This document shows positions 1 through 8,833 of a stretch of 46,535 nucleotides of DNA, in pieces; within the stretch, counting starts at the first letter, position 1; every line of letters begins with the position of its first letter. The translations under genes and the position numbers were made by a program. Under the pieces are notes generated by a model. It worked only from the letters and a program-made list of their open reading frames with translations. It was not told the origin of the DNA and did not search any database. Source of the stretch: Pseudomonadota bacterium (GTDB lineage Bacteria; Pseudomonadota; Alphaproteobacteria; Acetobacterales; Acetobacteraceae); the NCBI GenBank assembly GCA_021846225.1, contig JAJZCG010000009.1, positions 1-46,535 on the forward strand. The letters run 5' to 3'.

Positions 1-1503
1 CAGCTCCGCGGGGTCACCGAAGAGCATGCCGGTTTTGCCGTTCTGGACGCTGCCGGCATACACCACGTTGCTGGCGAGCGCCGCCACGCGCGCCGCCCCG
101 GCCTCGATGAACTTGAGATCCGACTTGGCGCGGTTGAACGGCGTATCGGCCAGCGGCATGAAGGCGATGTCCGCCTCGCCCAGCATGCGCATGTAGGTGG
201 CGTAATCGGCCATCGGGTCAAAACGCTTATGCGGCGTCTCCAGAGCGTTATAAAAATCCTCGTCGAGCAGGACGTGGAAGCGCAGCCGCTCGCCGACGGC
301 GCGCGCCACCTCGTTGAGCACAGGCATCAGCGGCGCCCAGTCCGCCCCACGGTTGAGCGCGCCGAAAAACAGCGTCAGATGGTCGGGGTCATTAAAATTA
401 TTCACCGGCGGCAGCGCGAAGATGCCGTTGCGGAACACCTCGATCTCGGGGTTCTGCGGCGCCAGCGCCTCGGCCAGTGCGGCCGTGCTGGTCTGAATCG
501 CATGGACGCCGCGGAAGGTCAGCAGCTCTTCCAGGTTGATGCCGCGGTCCTCCATGAATTGCGGATGGTCATCGAACTCGCTGACGATGACATAACCCTT
601 CTCCAGCAGCGCGCGCAGCCGCGCGAGGCCGGATTCACCCAGCAGCAAGGGCCGGTGCAGCACCGCGATGCGCGGCGAATCGGCCAGGCGCGGGTCAAAA
701 TCCGCCTCGTTGGCGATGGTGCCGAACAAGGCGCTGTCGGTCCGCATAGCGCGGATCGGCTCGATGACGCGCACATCGCTCACCCCGCCCTGGGGTGTCA
801 GCATGGTTGCGTTCAGCTCGATGCGCGCCTGCGCCGACTTACGGGCGCGCCAGATGAATTGCAGCGGCACCGCGCGGTTGAGATATTCCGCCGGGTTGAC
901 GCCCAGCGCCTGCAGGCCGGGCGCGAGCGCGGTGACGAACTGCTCCGCCTGCTCGCGCGCGATCGGCCGCGGGGCAACGTCGGAAAGCTCCAGCCCGGCT
1001 TCGGCCAGGGCTTTACCCATCATGCGCGGGGTGAACCAGCGCAGATGCGTATGGTCGAACAGCCCCTGCTCCTCATAGTCGAAACTGCCGGTCAGCAGCC
1101 GCGCCGCGAAGGACCAGTGCTCGACATTGGGCATGCAGACCAGCACGGTGCCCTCGGGCGAGAGGTATTTCGCGTGTTCCTTCAGCAGCGCCCAAGGATC
1201 GACCAGATGCTCCAGCACATCGCCGTAGATGATGCAGTCGATCCCTTCGGGCACGTTGAAGGGCATCGGGTTCTTCTCGACATCGCCGCAGAACACCTCG
1301 GCGATCCGCTCCCTGGCGTGGGCGGCGGCGTCTTCGTCAAGGTCGATGCCGAGCACGCGCGCTCTGGGGTTGCGGCACAGATAGTCAGCGCCGAGCGCCC
1401 CCTGGGCGCAGCCGACGTCGAGAATCGTGCGCGCCGAGAGGGGGATTTTTTCGAGCAGTTCGGGGTTGGCGAAATCCGGATAATGCGTGTGAACGGCAGT
1501 CAA
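1..1503 (-). CDS. Methyltransferase-glycosyltransferase fusion (C-terminus cut by window)
   Basis: Two-domain protein, probably acting on a surface polysaccharide or glycan. 501 residues are visible and the reading frame runs off the left edge. Residues about 25-170 form a class I SAM-dependent methyltransferase: motif I DVGCAQG at 29-35, the acidic strand end GIDLDE at 52-57, and YGDVLEHLVDPW at 93-104. From about residue 270 the sequence looks like a GT-B glycosyltransferase, with VSEFDDHP, HAIQTSTAALAE, and an SDLKFIEAGA segment like the nucleotide-sugar binding region of GT4-type enzymes. No ATG is available; an in-frame TAG lies just upstream, so TTG at 1503 is the start, preceded by AAGGAT. 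It lies 50 bp downstream of the UDP-glucose dehydrogenase gene on the same strand, which suggests one polysaccharide operon. Acceptor and sugar cannot be told from the sequence. Confidence 0.8.
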   Translation of the reverse strand, partial: MTAVHTHYPDFANPELLEKIPLSARTILDVGCAQGALGADYLCRNPRARVLGIDLDEDAAAHARERIAEVFCGDVEKNPMPFNVPEGIDCIIYGDVLEHLVDPWALLKEHAKYLSPEGTVLVCMPNVEHWSFAARLLTGSFDYEEQGLFDHTHLRWFTPRMMGKALAEAGLELSDVAPRPIAREQAEQFVTALAPGLQALGVNPAEYLNRAVPLQFIWRARKSAQARIELNATMLTPQGGVSDVRVIEPIRAMRTDSALFGTIANEADFDPRLADSPRIAVLHRPLLLGESGLARLRALLEKGYVIVSEFDDHPQFMEDRGINLEELLTFRGVHAIQTSTAALAEALAPQNPEIEVFRNGIFALPPVNNFNDPDHLTLFFGALNRGADWAPLMPVLNEVARAVGERLRFHVLLDEDFYNALETPHKRFDPMADYATYMRMLGEADIAFMPLADTPFNRAKSDLKFIEAGAARVAALASNVVYAGSVQNGKTGMLFGDPAEL

Positions 1504-1553
1504 TGAACGCTATCCTTGAGAACAGGCGGTTGAAGAGGGAGCATGGCGGGGTT

Positions 1554-2861
1554 TTATGCCCGGCCAATGCCGTAATAGGCAAATCCCGCGTCGCGCAGGG
1601 CCTGCGGGTCGAACACGTTGCGCAGGTCAACCACGGTATTGCCGCGCATCAACGCCCTGAGGGCCACCGGCGCCAGGGCGCGGAATTCGTTCCATTCGGT
1701 GACGAGCACCAGCGCATCGGCGCCGTTCAGGGCTTCCGCGGTGCCCGTGGCGTAGGTCACTGTTTCCGGCAGCAGCGGCTTCGCGCCAGCCATCGCCTCG
1801 GGGTCAAACGCCGTAACCTGCGCGCCAGCGGCCACCAGCCCGTGGATCAGCGGCAGCGAGGGCGCCTCGCGCATGTCATCGGTCTCGGGCTTGAAGGCGA
1901 GGCCCAGCACGGCGATGCGCAAGCCCTGCACGCTCCCGCCGCAGGCCGCCACCACGCGCCCCGCCATCGCCTCCTTGCGCGCGTCGTTCACCGCCACCAC
2001 GGACTCGATGAGCCGCGAGGGCGCGCCGGCCTCCTCGGCGATGCGCATCAGCGCCAGCGTATCCTTGGGGAAGCAGGAGCCGCCGAAACCAGGCCCGGCA
2101 TGCAGGAATTTGCGGCCGATGCGGCCATCCAGCCCGATGCCGCGCGCCACGTCGTTCACATCCGCGCCCAGTTTCTCGCACAGATCGGCCATTTCATTGA
2201 TGAAGGTGATCTTCATCGCCAGGAATCCGTTGGCGGCGTATTTGGTCAGCTCGGCACTCTCCAGCCCGGTGAAGACGATCGGCGCCTCGCGCAGATAAAG
2301 CGGGCGGTAGAGCCGTTGCAGCACCTCGCGGGCGCGCTCGCTCTCGGCCCCCACCACCACACGGTCCGGCCGCATGAAATCGGTGATCGCGCTGCCCTCG
2401 CGCAGAAACTCCGGGTTGGCCGCCACCTCGATCACGAGATCGGGCCGCAGCTTTTGCGCCAGCTCCGCGATCTTGCGGCCGGTGCCCACCGGCACGGTGG
2501 ATTTGGTGACGATCACCACCGGGTGGTCCAGCGCGCGCAGCACCTGCTCCACTGCGGCGAATACATAGGTGAGGTCGGCATGGCCGTCGCCCCGGCGGGT
2601 GGGTGTGCCGACCGCGATGAACACGGCCTCCGCCCCGGCGATGCCCTCCTCCAGCGTGACGGGGAAGCTCAGACGCCCGGCGGCGGTGTTTTCGGCCACG
2701 AGCCGGTCCAGCCCCGGCTCATAGATGGGGATTTTGCCCTCCAGCAGCATGGCGCGCTTGGCGGCATCAGCCTCCACCACCGCGACCGAGACGCCGAATT
2801 CGGCGAAACAAGCGCCCGAGACCAAGCCAACATAGCCGCCGCCGATGATCGCAATCTTCAC
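1554..2861 (-). CDS. ugd: UDP-glucose 6-dehydrogenase
   Basis: Oxidises UDP-glucose to UDP-glucuronate with two NAD+, supplying an acidic sugar for exopolysaccharide or lipopolysaccharide. The 435-residue protein starts with the Rossmann motif KIAIIGGGYVGLVSG. It carries the family signatures NPEFLREGSAI, the ELTKYAANGFLAMKITFINE helix, and the catalytic cysteine in GFGGSCFPKDT. The C-terminal UDP-binding domain includes GLAFKPETDDMREAPS. Length matches the family (about 435-450). I place the start at GTG 2861, because GGGAGG lies 7 bases upstream and homologues begin exactly at this KIAIIGG; the open frame continues upstream to 2945 but that extension looks unrelated. It is transcribed toward the methyltransferase-glycosyltransferase gene. 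Confidence 0.95.
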   Translation of the reverse strand: MKIAIIGGGYVGLVSGACFAEFGVSVAVVEADAAKRAMLLEGKIPIYEPGLDRLVAENTAAGRLSFPVTLEEGIAGAEAVFIAVGTPTRRGDGHADLTYVFAAVEQVLRALDHPVVIVTKSTVPVGTGRKIAELAQKLRPDLVIEVAANPEFLREGSAITDFMRPDRVVVGAESERAREVLQRLYRPLYLREAPIVFTGLESAELTKYAANGFLAMKITFINEMADLCEKLGADVNDVARGIGLDGRIGRKFLHAGPGFGGSCFPKDTLALMRIAEEAGAPSRLIESVVAVNDARKEAMAGRVVAACGGSVQGLRIAVLGLAFKPETDDMREAPSLPLIHGLVAAGAQVTAFDPEAMAGAKPLLPETVTYATGTAEALNGADALVLVTEWNEFRALAPVALRALMRGNTVVDLRNVFDPQALRDAGFAYYGIGRA

Positions 2862-2994
2862 GCTTGTGCCTCCCATTCGCCTGAAAACGGTTCTGACTTG
2901 GCCGCATGGCGCAGACAAGCCCCCGCGGCAGGTGGTTGTCATCAATTCTCGGCATCTTCAAATTTGCGCGGCTTTCAGCCATGGTCCGCCGCGC

Positions 2995-4065
2995 ATGAAT
3001 CCCGCCATCTCCCTCGGCCTGCTCGCCCTGCCCCGGCATATCGCCCTGATGGCCGGGCTGGCCATTTTTTCGGCCATTATCGTGCGCGCGATGGTCGCCG
3101 CCGGGGTGCCGGACCATCCCGCCGCCCGCAAGGCGCACAGCCGCGTCACGCCCAAATCCGGCGGGGTGGGGATTGTCGCCGCCTTCATGCTCGGCGTGCT
3201 GCTGTTGCACCGCTATGGCCAGGTTTCGCGCATCGCGGAGGGGTATTTCCTCGGCGTCATCGGCGCCGCGTTCCTGATGGCGGGGGTCTCATTTCTCGAC
3301 GATCTGCTCGATCTCTCATTTGTGATCAAACTGAGCGGACAATTCGCCGCGGCAATTGCCGCCATCGCCGCCGGGCTGTGGATGCCCGCGCTGGCACTGC
3401 CGTATTACGGTATGCTCAACCTCGGCTGGGCGGGCATGCCGCTCACCTTGCTGTTTTTGTTGTTTGTCACCAACGCGATGAACTTCATCGACGGGCTGAA
3501 CGGCCTGGCCGCCGGGGTGACGCTGATCACTTGCCTGTTCCTGGCCGGGATCGCGGGGAGATACGGCGGGTTTTTCATCTACACCGCATCGCTGCTGCTG
3601 GCGGGCGGCGTGCTGGGGTTTCTGCCGTTCAATTTTCCGCGCGCGCGGATTTTCATGGGCGATGTAGGCAGCCAGTTCTGCGGCTTCATGCTGGCGCTGT
3701 TTGGCATCGCGGCGACGCGCTTCGAGGGCGCGCCGCTCTCCTTCCTGCTGGTGCCGCTGCTGCTCTCGGGCGTTTTATACGATGTCGGCTTCACCTTGAT
3801 CCGCCGGCTGCTGGCGGGCGAGAACATCGCGCGCGCGCATAACGGGCATCTCTACCAGGTGGTGCGCCGCGCGGGGATGGACGCACGCATGGTGACCTTG
3901 CTGCATTGGGGGTTCACCGTGCTGGGCGGGGCGAGCGCGCTGGTGTTCCTCAGCCTGCCCCCGGCGTGGAAGCCGCCGCTGCTGGTGCTGCCGCTGGCGG
4001 TGCAGATCGGCTGGACGATTTATGTATTCCGCCGCGCGCGGGTGGCCGGTATCGGGGTCTGGTAG
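2995..4065 (+). CDS. Undecaprenyl-phosphate sugar-1-phosphate transferase (WecA/MraY family)
   Basis: Integral membrane enzyme (356 residues) of the GT4 polyprenyl-phosphate transferase family, which loads a UDP-HexNAc-1-phosphate onto undecaprenyl phosphate to start a surface polysaccharide or O-antigen. Visible signatures: DHPAARKAHSRVTPKSGGVGI near the N-terminus, the Asp-rich FLDDLLDLS loop, NAMNFIDGLNGLAAG and FMGDVGSQF, all diagnostic for the WecA/TagO/RfbF group. About ten hydrophobic segments are present. ATG 2995 is chosen because the family N-terminus begins just before the first membrane helix; a longer frame from 2845 overlaps the divergent ugd start. It is not MraY itself: there is no murein gene context. 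The specific sugar is unknown. It is divergent from ugd across a 133-bp intergenic region and convergent with lrgB, with only 5 bp between stops. Confidence 0.88.
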   Translation: MNPAISLGLLALPRHIALMAGLAIFSAIIVRAMVAAGVPDHPAARKAHSRVTPKSGGVGIVAAFMLGVLLLHRYGQVSRIAEGYFLGVIGAAFLMAGVSFLDDLLDLSFVIKLSGQFAAAIAAIAAGLWMPALALPYYGMLNLGWAGMPLTLLFLLFVTNAMNFIDGLNGLAAGVTLITCLFLAGIAGRYGGFFIYTASLLLAGGVLGFLPFNFPRARIFMGDVGSQFCGFMLALFGIAATRFEGAPLSFLLVPLLLSGVLYDVGFTLIRRLLAGENIARAHNGHLYQVVRRAGMDARMVTLLHWGFTVLGGASALVFLSLPPAWKPPLLVLPLAVQIGWTIYVFRRARVAGIGVW

Positions 4066-4070
4066 GCGGT

Positions 4071-4805
4071 TCAGAAGCCGAAGATGGAGACCAGCAGCGG
4101 CAGCGCCAGCGAGGTGATGATGCCGTTCAGCCCGATCGCCAGCCCGCCGAAGGCGCCGGCCGTCTCGTTGAGGGTGAGCATCCGCGCGGTGGCCAGCCCG
4201 TGCGCCACGGTGCCCGCCGCCAGCCCGCGGGCCCGCCAGTCCGCCACGCGGGTAAAGCGGAACATGCCCGAACAGACCAGGGTGCCGAACATCGCCGTGA
4301 CCATGACGAACACCGCCGTGAGCGAGGGGATGCCCCCGAGGTTTTGCGAGATCCCCATGGCGATCGGGGTTGTCACCGATTTGGGGCCAAGCGAGATCAC
4401 CACATCGCGCGGGGCGCCCAGCGCATGGGCGATGACCATGGCCGAACCCGCGGCCACGAAGGAGCCGGCGCTGAGCGAGACGAAAATGGCGAGAAAATTC
4501 TCCCGGATCGCCGGCCAGTTGGCGTACATCGGCACCGCCAGAGCAACGGTGGCCGGGCCGAGCAGGAAGTGGATGTACACCGCACCGTTGAAATAGGTTT
4601 GGTAGCTGGTGCGGGTGAGCAGCAGCAGCGCCGCCATGATGATGATGGAGAGCACCGTGGGGTTGCTCAGAGCCGAATGCCCGGCCTTGCGGTCGATGAA
4701 ATTGGCGGCCTCCCAGACGCAGAGCGTGGCGGTGAGGCCGAGCAGCGGCTGGGTTTGCAGATAGACCCAGACATGAAAGAGCGGCAGCGGCAGGAGGTTA
4801 TGCAT
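4071..4805 (-). CDS. lrgB: LrgB/CidB family antiholin-like membrane protein
   Basis: Polytopic inner-membrane protein (244 residues) of the LrgB family. In other bacteria this family partners LrgA/CidA and affects murein hydrolase export, or transports small organic acids such as pyruvate or glycolate. The typical conserved loop GPKSVTTPIAMGIS is present (about residues 159-172), followed by GGIPSLTAVFVMVTAMFG and the C-terminal SHGLG-like segment, here GTVAHGLATARML. It overlaps lrgA by 8 bp, so the two are translationally coupled. The C-terminus is complete (SIFGF then stop). Confidence 0.92.
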   Translation of the reverse strand: MHNLLPLPLFHVWVYLQTQPLLGLTATLCVWEAANFIDRKAGHSALSNPTVLSIIIMAALLLLTRTSYQTYFNGAVYIHFLLGPATVALAVPMYANWPAIRENFLAIFVSLSAGSFVAAGSAMVIAHALGAPRDVVISLGPKSVTTPIAMGISQNLGGIPSLTAVFVMVTAMFGTLVCSGMFRFTRVADWRARGLAAGTVAHGLATARMLTLNETAGAFGGLAIGLNGIITSLALPLLVSIFGF

Positions 4806-5154
4806 TGGCGGCGTTCCGGCGGTTGACGAACCACTGCATCAGCATGCCCGTGATCACCAGCCCGAGAAGCGTGGACACCGCAATCGCCACGGTGATGGCA
4901 AGTGCGTTCTGGCGCAGCACGGGCAGCTCGTTCACGACGCCCACACCGGCGGGCACGAAGAGCAGGCCCAGGTATTTGAGCAACCCTTGCGAGGCATCGC
5001 GCAGATGCGCCGAGGGGCCGCCGGTTTTGAGCAGATAGACCAGCAGCATCACCAACCCGAGCACGGGGCCGGGCACCGGCAGGTAGGCTGCCGTCGCGAT
5101 TACGGTGCCCGCCAGCTGGCAGAGCAATAATATGAGCAATCCTCGAATCAGCAC
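4798..5154 (-). CDS. lrgA: LrgA/CidA family holin-like membrane protein
   Basis: Small inner-membrane protein of 118 residues with four hydrophobic segments, the usual size and layout of CidA/LrgA. The family signature is seen as [14 protein letters not shown] (about residues 25-38) and [12 protein letters not shown] (about 65-76). The start is GTG 5154, preceded by GGGGAGGG; no ATG is available. First gene of a two-gene operon with lrgB. The pair is usually described as holin/antiholin-like, but in several bacteria it acts as a metabolite transporter; sequence alone does not decide. Confidence 0.92.
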   Translation of the reverse strand: MLIRGLLILLLCQLAGTVIATAAYLPVPGPVLGLVMLLVYLLKTGGPSAHLRDASQGLLKYLGLLFVPAGVGVVNELPVLRQNALAITVAIAVSTLLGLVITGMLMQWFVNRRNAANA

Positions 5155-5383
5155 CGCACCCTCCCCGGCCGCCCTGTTTTCCGGCGGCGCAACCGCCTAT
5201 CAAATATATTTAACCACCCCCCGCAACCGGCACCCTGGCACAGCTGGCATGCCCCGCACAGCACCATTTGCGGCGGGGTGGCGCGCCTGCCCTTGCATCG
5301 GGGACGAACGGCGGGTAAAGGCGGCGCTTCAATTCAATGCTGCCGGTCGGGATCGGTGGCGTAATACCCATGGAGCGCACACG

Positions 5384-5611
5384 GTGAAACCGAATATTCA
5401 TCCGGACTATCACGAAATCAACATCATCATGACCGATGGTACGGAATTCAAGACCATGTCCTGCATGGGCAAGGCCGGCGACACGCTGCGCCTCGATATT
5501 GACCCGAAGTCTCACCCGGCGTGGACCGGCGTGCAGCGCGTGATGGACACCGGCGGTCAGGTCGCCAAGTTCAACAAAAAATTCGCCGGGATCGGCACCC
5601 GCAAGGGCTAA
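5384..5611 (+). CDS. rpmE: 50S ribosomal protein L31
   Basis: 75-residue L31. It starts [20 protein letters not shown] and ends [11 protein letters not shown], the usual alphaproteobacterial form. It contains one cysteine (in TMSCMG) and lacks the CxxC zinc pair of the C+ type. GTG 5384 is taken as start because GGAG lies about 8 bases upstream and the conserved N-terminus begins there; the open frame runs back to 5105 over unrelated sequence. The gene is followed by a strong intrinsic terminator at 5637-5666, so it is probably monocistronic. Confidence 0.95.
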   Translation: MKPNIHPDYHEINIIMTDGTEFKTMSCMGKAGDTLRLDIDPKSHPAWTGVQRVMDTGGQVAKFNKKFAGIGTRKG

Positions 5612-5636
5612 CGCCCTGCCCCCGCCTTATCGCGAA

Positions 5637-5666
5637 AAACCCACGGGCTGCCTCGTGGGTTTTTTT
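5637..5666 (+). terminator. Rho-independent terminator after rpmE
   Basis: Perfect 9-bp stem AAACCCACG / CGTGGGTTT with an 8-base loop, running into a T tract (5660-5666). It lies 25 bp downstream of the rpmE stop and before the SnoaL-like gene, so the two are probably separate transcripts. Confidence 0.9.
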
Positions 5667-5691
5667 ATGTCCGCAGCCTGGGAGAAAGAAT

Positions 5692-6108
5692 ATGTCCGCC
5701 ACCGCCACGAACCAGCTGATTGAAACCTACTACCGAACCTTCAACACCGGCGCGCGGGAGGCGTTTCTCGCGCTGCTCACCGAGGATGTCGTCCACGGCA
5801 TCAACCAGGGCGAGGAGCAGCGCGGGCGGGAGCTGTTTCGCGCGTTTCTGGCGCGGATGGACCATTGCTACCGCGAGGAGATCCGCGATGTTGTGGTGAT
5901 GGTCAGCCATGACGCAAGCCGGGCGGCGGCGGAATTTGTGGTGCATGGCACTTATTTGAATACCGATGAAGGGCTGCCCGCGGCGCGGGGGCAGCGCTAC
6001 ATTCTGCCCGCGGGGGCGTTTTTTACCATCCGGGACGGCAAGATCGCCCGCATCAGCAATTATTACAATCTGCCGGAGTGGACCCGCCAGGTTGGCGGCG
6101 GCGTGTAA
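5692..6108 (+). CDS. SnoaL/NTF2-like (ketosteroid-isomerase-related) protein
   Basis: 138-residue single-domain protein with the cone-shaped NTF2/SnoaL fold signature: an N-terminal helix (LIETYYRTFNTGAREAFLAL), then LLTEDVVHGINQG, a helix around FRAFLARMDHCYREE, and the beta sheet ending ARISNYYNLPEW. The subfamily is widely conserved in Proteobacteria and usually annotated only as ketosteroid-isomerase-related; its substrate is not known to me. ATG 5692 follows GGGAGAAAG. It sits between the rpmE terminator and the convergent mltG, so it is likely a single-gene unit, perhaps with its promoter in or just after the terminator. Confidence 0.8.
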   Translation: MSATATNQLIETYYRTFNTGAREAFLALLTEDVVHGINQGEEQRGRELFRAFLARMDHCYREEIRDVVVMVSHDASRAAAEFVVHGTYLNTDEGLPAARGQRYILPAGAFFTIRDGKIARISNYYNLPEWTRQVGGGV

Positions 6109-6110
6109 TT

Positions 6111-6157
6111 TAAGGCGCGGCCTGCGCCGTGTCGTTGTTAAGGGGCGGCCTGCGCCG
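6111..6157. repeat. Near-perfect 19-bp direct repeat at the mltG 3' end
   Basis: Copies at 6111-6129 and 6139-6157 differ by one base. Read on the minus strand, both encode the same tail (AQAAP followed by TAA). The functional stop of mltG is in the copy at 6139-6157; the other is a leftover copy 28 bp downstream, consistent with a small tandem duplication. Confidence 0.8.
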
Positions 6158-7130
6158 CCTGGGTGGCGCGGTAGGCCTCGATGTTGCGAAGCTGCGTCTT
6201 GAAATTGTCAGCGAACACATGCCCGCCGTTGCCGGTGGCGACGAAGTAGAGCGCCTGCATGGCGGCTGGGTGCAATACAGCCTGGATGGCGGCCAAGCCC
6301 GGCGCGCAGATCGGCCCCGGCGGCAGACCCGCATGGACATAGGTGTTGTAGGGCGACGGGCTGGCGAGATCGGCGCGGGTGATCGCCAGGCCGCCGGCGG
6401 TTTGCCCGCCGCTGGCGGCGTAGATGACTGTGGGGTCAGCCTGGAGGCGCATGCCAAGGGTCAGCCGGTTCTCATAAACGGCGGCGATTTCCGGCAGTTC
6501 CGCCGCGACCGGGGTTTCCGACTGCACGATGGAGGCGAGAATGAGCGCCTGTTGCGGCGATTGCAGCGGCAGCCCGGCGGCACGGTGCGCCCAGGCCGCG
6601 GCCAAGCTGCGCCGCATGGCTTTTTGCGCCCGCGCCAGAATGGCCGCGCGGTTTGTGCCCAGAGTGAAATCATAGGTTTGCGGCAGCACCGAGCCTTCGG
6701 CCGGGACGGCGGCGCTGCCGCTGGCGGCAGGGGCGGCGTTGAGAATTTTGGCGATTTGCACCCCCGTCAGCCCCTCGGGGATGGTAACCTGGTGCTGCAC
6801 GGGCGCGGCATGGCGCAGGATGCCCAGAATATCCGCCAGGCTGGCGCGCGCGGGGATTAAAAATTCACCCGCATGCAGCGGACCATCCGCCCGGGTGAGA
6901 AACACCGCGATGCGGAAGATGAGCGGATGGCGGATGGCGCCGGCACGCGAGAGCACGGCGCCGGTGGCGGCGATGCCGCCCGGCGGAATCACCAGATCGG
7001 CGCTGGTTTGCAACGGCCCGGGACCGTTGAAGCTCTGCCCCACCGCCATATGCCCAAGGCGGAGCACGGCCAGCAATGTGAACAGCACGAGGATGATGCG
7101 CCCGCGCAGACGCGGCAATCTGGCGCTCAT
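6138..7130 (-). CDS. mltG: Endolytic murein transglycosylase MltG (YceG family)
   Basis: Inner-membrane enzyme that cleaves nascent glycan strands and so sets their length. It has 330 residues with one N-terminal membrane anchor (about residues 11-30), a LysM-like segment with VTIPEGLTGVQIAKIL, and the YceG catalytic domain. The catalytic glutamate lies in ILASIVQSET, and the fold signature continues PEIAAVYENRL and QADPTVIYA. The typical end SPYNTYVHAGLPPGPI plus YFVATGNGGHVF is present. It follows fabF by 37 bp on the same strand, the usual order in Proteobacteria. The last codons and stop are nearly duplicated just downstream (see the repeat entry). Confidence 0.93.
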   Translation of the reverse strand: MSARLPRLRGRIILVLFTLLAVLRLGHMAVGQSFNGPGPLQTSADLVIPPGGIAATGAVLSRAGAIRHPLIFRIAVFLTRADGPLHAGEFLIPARASLADILGILRHAAPVQHQVTIPEGLTGVQIAKILNAAPAASGSAAVPAEGSVLPQTYDFTLGTNRAAILARAQKAMRRSLAAAWAHRAAGLPLQSPQQALILASIVQSETPVAAELPEIAAVYENRLTLGMRLQADPTVIYAASGGQTAGGLAITRADLASPSPYNTYVHAGLPPGPICAPGLAAIQAVLHPAAMQALYFVATGNGGHVFADNFKTQLRNIEAYRATQAAQAAP

Positions 7131-7167
7131 GCCGGGCTGGCCGGAGGGTTAGGGCGCAACTGCGGCC

Positions 7168-8430
7168 TCAGAGCGCCCTTTTGAACAGGATGGAGGCGTT
7201 GGTGCCGCCAAAGCCGAAGCTGTTGGAGAGGGCGACGTTGACCTTGCGCTCCTGCGCCTTCAGGGCCACGCGGTCGATCACGCTGGCGCGGCTTGGCTCA
7301 TGCAGGTTGAGCGTGGGCGGCACGATGCCATCACGGATGGCGAGGATGCTGAAGATCGCCTCGATCGCGCCGGCGGCGCCGAGGAGGTGCCCGGTGGCAG
7401 ATTTGGTGGAGGACATCGCAAGACCCTTGGCGGCAGCGCCGAACATGTTCTCGACCGCCTCCAGCTCCAGATCGTCACCCATCGGGGTCGAGGTGCCGTG
7501 CGCGTTGACGTATTGCACATCCTCCGGGGAGAGGCCGCCGTTTTTGAACGCCGCCTTCATCGCGCGGAAGGCGCCGTCATGGTGTTCGGCCGGGGCGGTG
7601 ATGTGGTGCGCGTCGCCGGACATGCCGTAGCCGCCGATTTCAGCGTAGATTTTCGCGCCGCGCTTTTTGGCGTGCTCATATTCCTCGAGCACAACCACGC
7701 CGGAACCCTCGCCCATGACGAAGCCGTCACGGTCTTTATCCCACGCGCGGGAGGCTTCGGCCGGGCGGTCGTTAAAGCCGGTGGAGAGCGCGCGCGCCGC
7801 GCAGAACCCGGCAATGCCGAGCGGGTTGACGGCGGCTTCAGCGCCGCCGGCCACCATGACATCGGCGTCGCCGTAGGCGATGAGCCGTGCCGCGTCGCCA
7901 ATGGCATGCACGCCGGTGGCGCAGGCCGTGACGGCGGAGTGGTTCGGGCCTTTCAGCCCGTATTTGATGGAGACCTGCCCCGAGACCAGATTGATGAGGG
8001 CGGCCGGGATGAAGAACGGCGAGAGCCGCTTGGCGCGCCCCTCATGCACGGTGATCGAGGCGTCATAAATCGTCTGCAGGCCGCCGATGCCTGAGCCGAT
8101 CATCACGCCGCTGACGTATTTATCTTCCTCGGTCTGCGGCACCCAGCCGGAATCCTCGATGGCCATGCTCGCCGCGGCGATGCCGAGATGGATGAAGCGA
8201 TCCATCTTTTTCAGCTCTTTGACGGCAATCCACTCGGAGAGATCAAGACCGCCATCGGCGGCTTTGCCCGCCGGGACCTGACCGGCGATTTTCGCCGTCA
8301 GCTCCGTGGTGTCGAATGACTCAATGGCGGTGATCCCGGATTCCCCGTTGATCAGCCTCCTCCAGACATGCTCAACACCAACCCCAAGCGGGCTGGCGAT
8401 TCCCATCCCTGTTACGACAACACGGCGCAT
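7168..8430 (-). CDS. fabF: 3-oxoacyl-[acyl-carrier-protein] synthase II
   Basis: Condensing enzyme of fatty-acid elongation (420 residues). The Cys-His-His triad is visible: Cys170 in TACATG, His311 in NAHGTSTPMGD and His348 in SATGHLLGAAGA. The N-terminus MRRVVVTGMGIASPLG and the C-terminal SNSFGFGGTNASILF are typical. ATG 8430 has GAGGAG 8 bases upstream. It lies 37 bp downstream of acpP and 37 bp upstream of mltG, in the order fabD-fabG-acpP-fabF-mltG. Confidence 0.97.
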   Translation of the reverse strand: MRRVVVTGMGIASPLGVGVEHVWRRLINGESGITAIESFDTTELTAKIAGQVPAGKAADGGLDLSEWIAVKELKKMDRFIHLGIAAASMAIEDSGWVPQTEEDKYVSGVMIGSGIGGLQTIYDASITVHEGRAKRLSPFFIPAALINLVSGQVSIKYGLKGPNHSAVTACATGVHAIGDAARLIAYGDADVMVAGGAEAAVNPLGIAGFCAARALSTGFNDRPAEASRAWDKDRDGFVMGEGSGVVVLEEYEHAKKRGAKIYAEIGGYGMSGDAHHITAPAEHHDGAFRAMKAAFKNGGLSPEDVQYVNAHGTSTPMGDDLELEAVENMFGAAAKGLAMSSTKSATGHLLGAAGAIEAIFSILAIRDGIVPPTLNLHEPSRASVIDRVALKAQERKVNVALSNSFGFGGTNASILFKRAL

Positions 8431-8467
8431 GCGAACTCCTCGAACGGGTATCGTTCAGTCAGCCTGA

Positions 8468-8707
8468 TTATTCGGCTTTCTGCTTCTCGATGTATTCGAT
8501 CGCGTCTTTGACCGTGGTGATCTTTTCGGCGGCATCTTCGGGGATTTCAACGCCGAAAGCTTCCTCGAACGCCATCACCAGCTCCACGGTATCAAGCGAG
8601 TCAGCGCCCAGGTCGTCGATGAAAGAGGCTTCCGTGGTGACCTTGCCCTCGTCAACGCCGAGATGCTCGACAACAATTTTCTTAACCTTGTCGGCGATTT
8701 CGCTCAT
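8468..8707 (-). CDS. acpP: Acyl carrier protein
   Basis: 79-residue acidic carrier for fatty-acid synthesis. The phosphopantetheine attachment site is Ser37 in [13 protein letters not shown]. The N-terminus [18 protein letters not shown] is the standard alphaproteobacterial form. ATG 8707 follows AGGAAA; the open frame extends to 8773 but the extra residues do not belong to the family. A 126-bp gap separates it from fabG, enough for its own promoter, which would fit the high expression usual for ACP; I do not see a convincing -35/-10 pair there. Confidence 0.97.
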   Translation of the reverse strand: MSEIADKVKKIVVEHLGVDEGKVTTEASFIDDLGADSLDTVELVMAFEEAFGVEIPEDAAEKITTVKDAIEYIEKQKAE

Positions 8708-8833
8708 AAAATTCACTTTCCTAGAACTTGTTTGGTAGAATCCCTTGGCGCAGGAAGCTCCGCGGGAATACAATTTGGTTAATCTTCAGACGCCGCGCGC
8801 TTAGCACGGTTTATTATGCCACGCCAACCGCCC

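Noticed and set aside
229-1506. 425-residue plus-strand open frame
   Set aside because: It is antisense to the methyltransferase-glycosyltransferase gene, rich in Arg/His/Gln as mirror frames of GC-rich genes are, and has no family character.
1503-3842. 779-residue plus-strand open frame
   Set aside because: It runs antisense through ugd and out of frame through the sugar-phosphate transferase gene; composition is that of a shadow frame.
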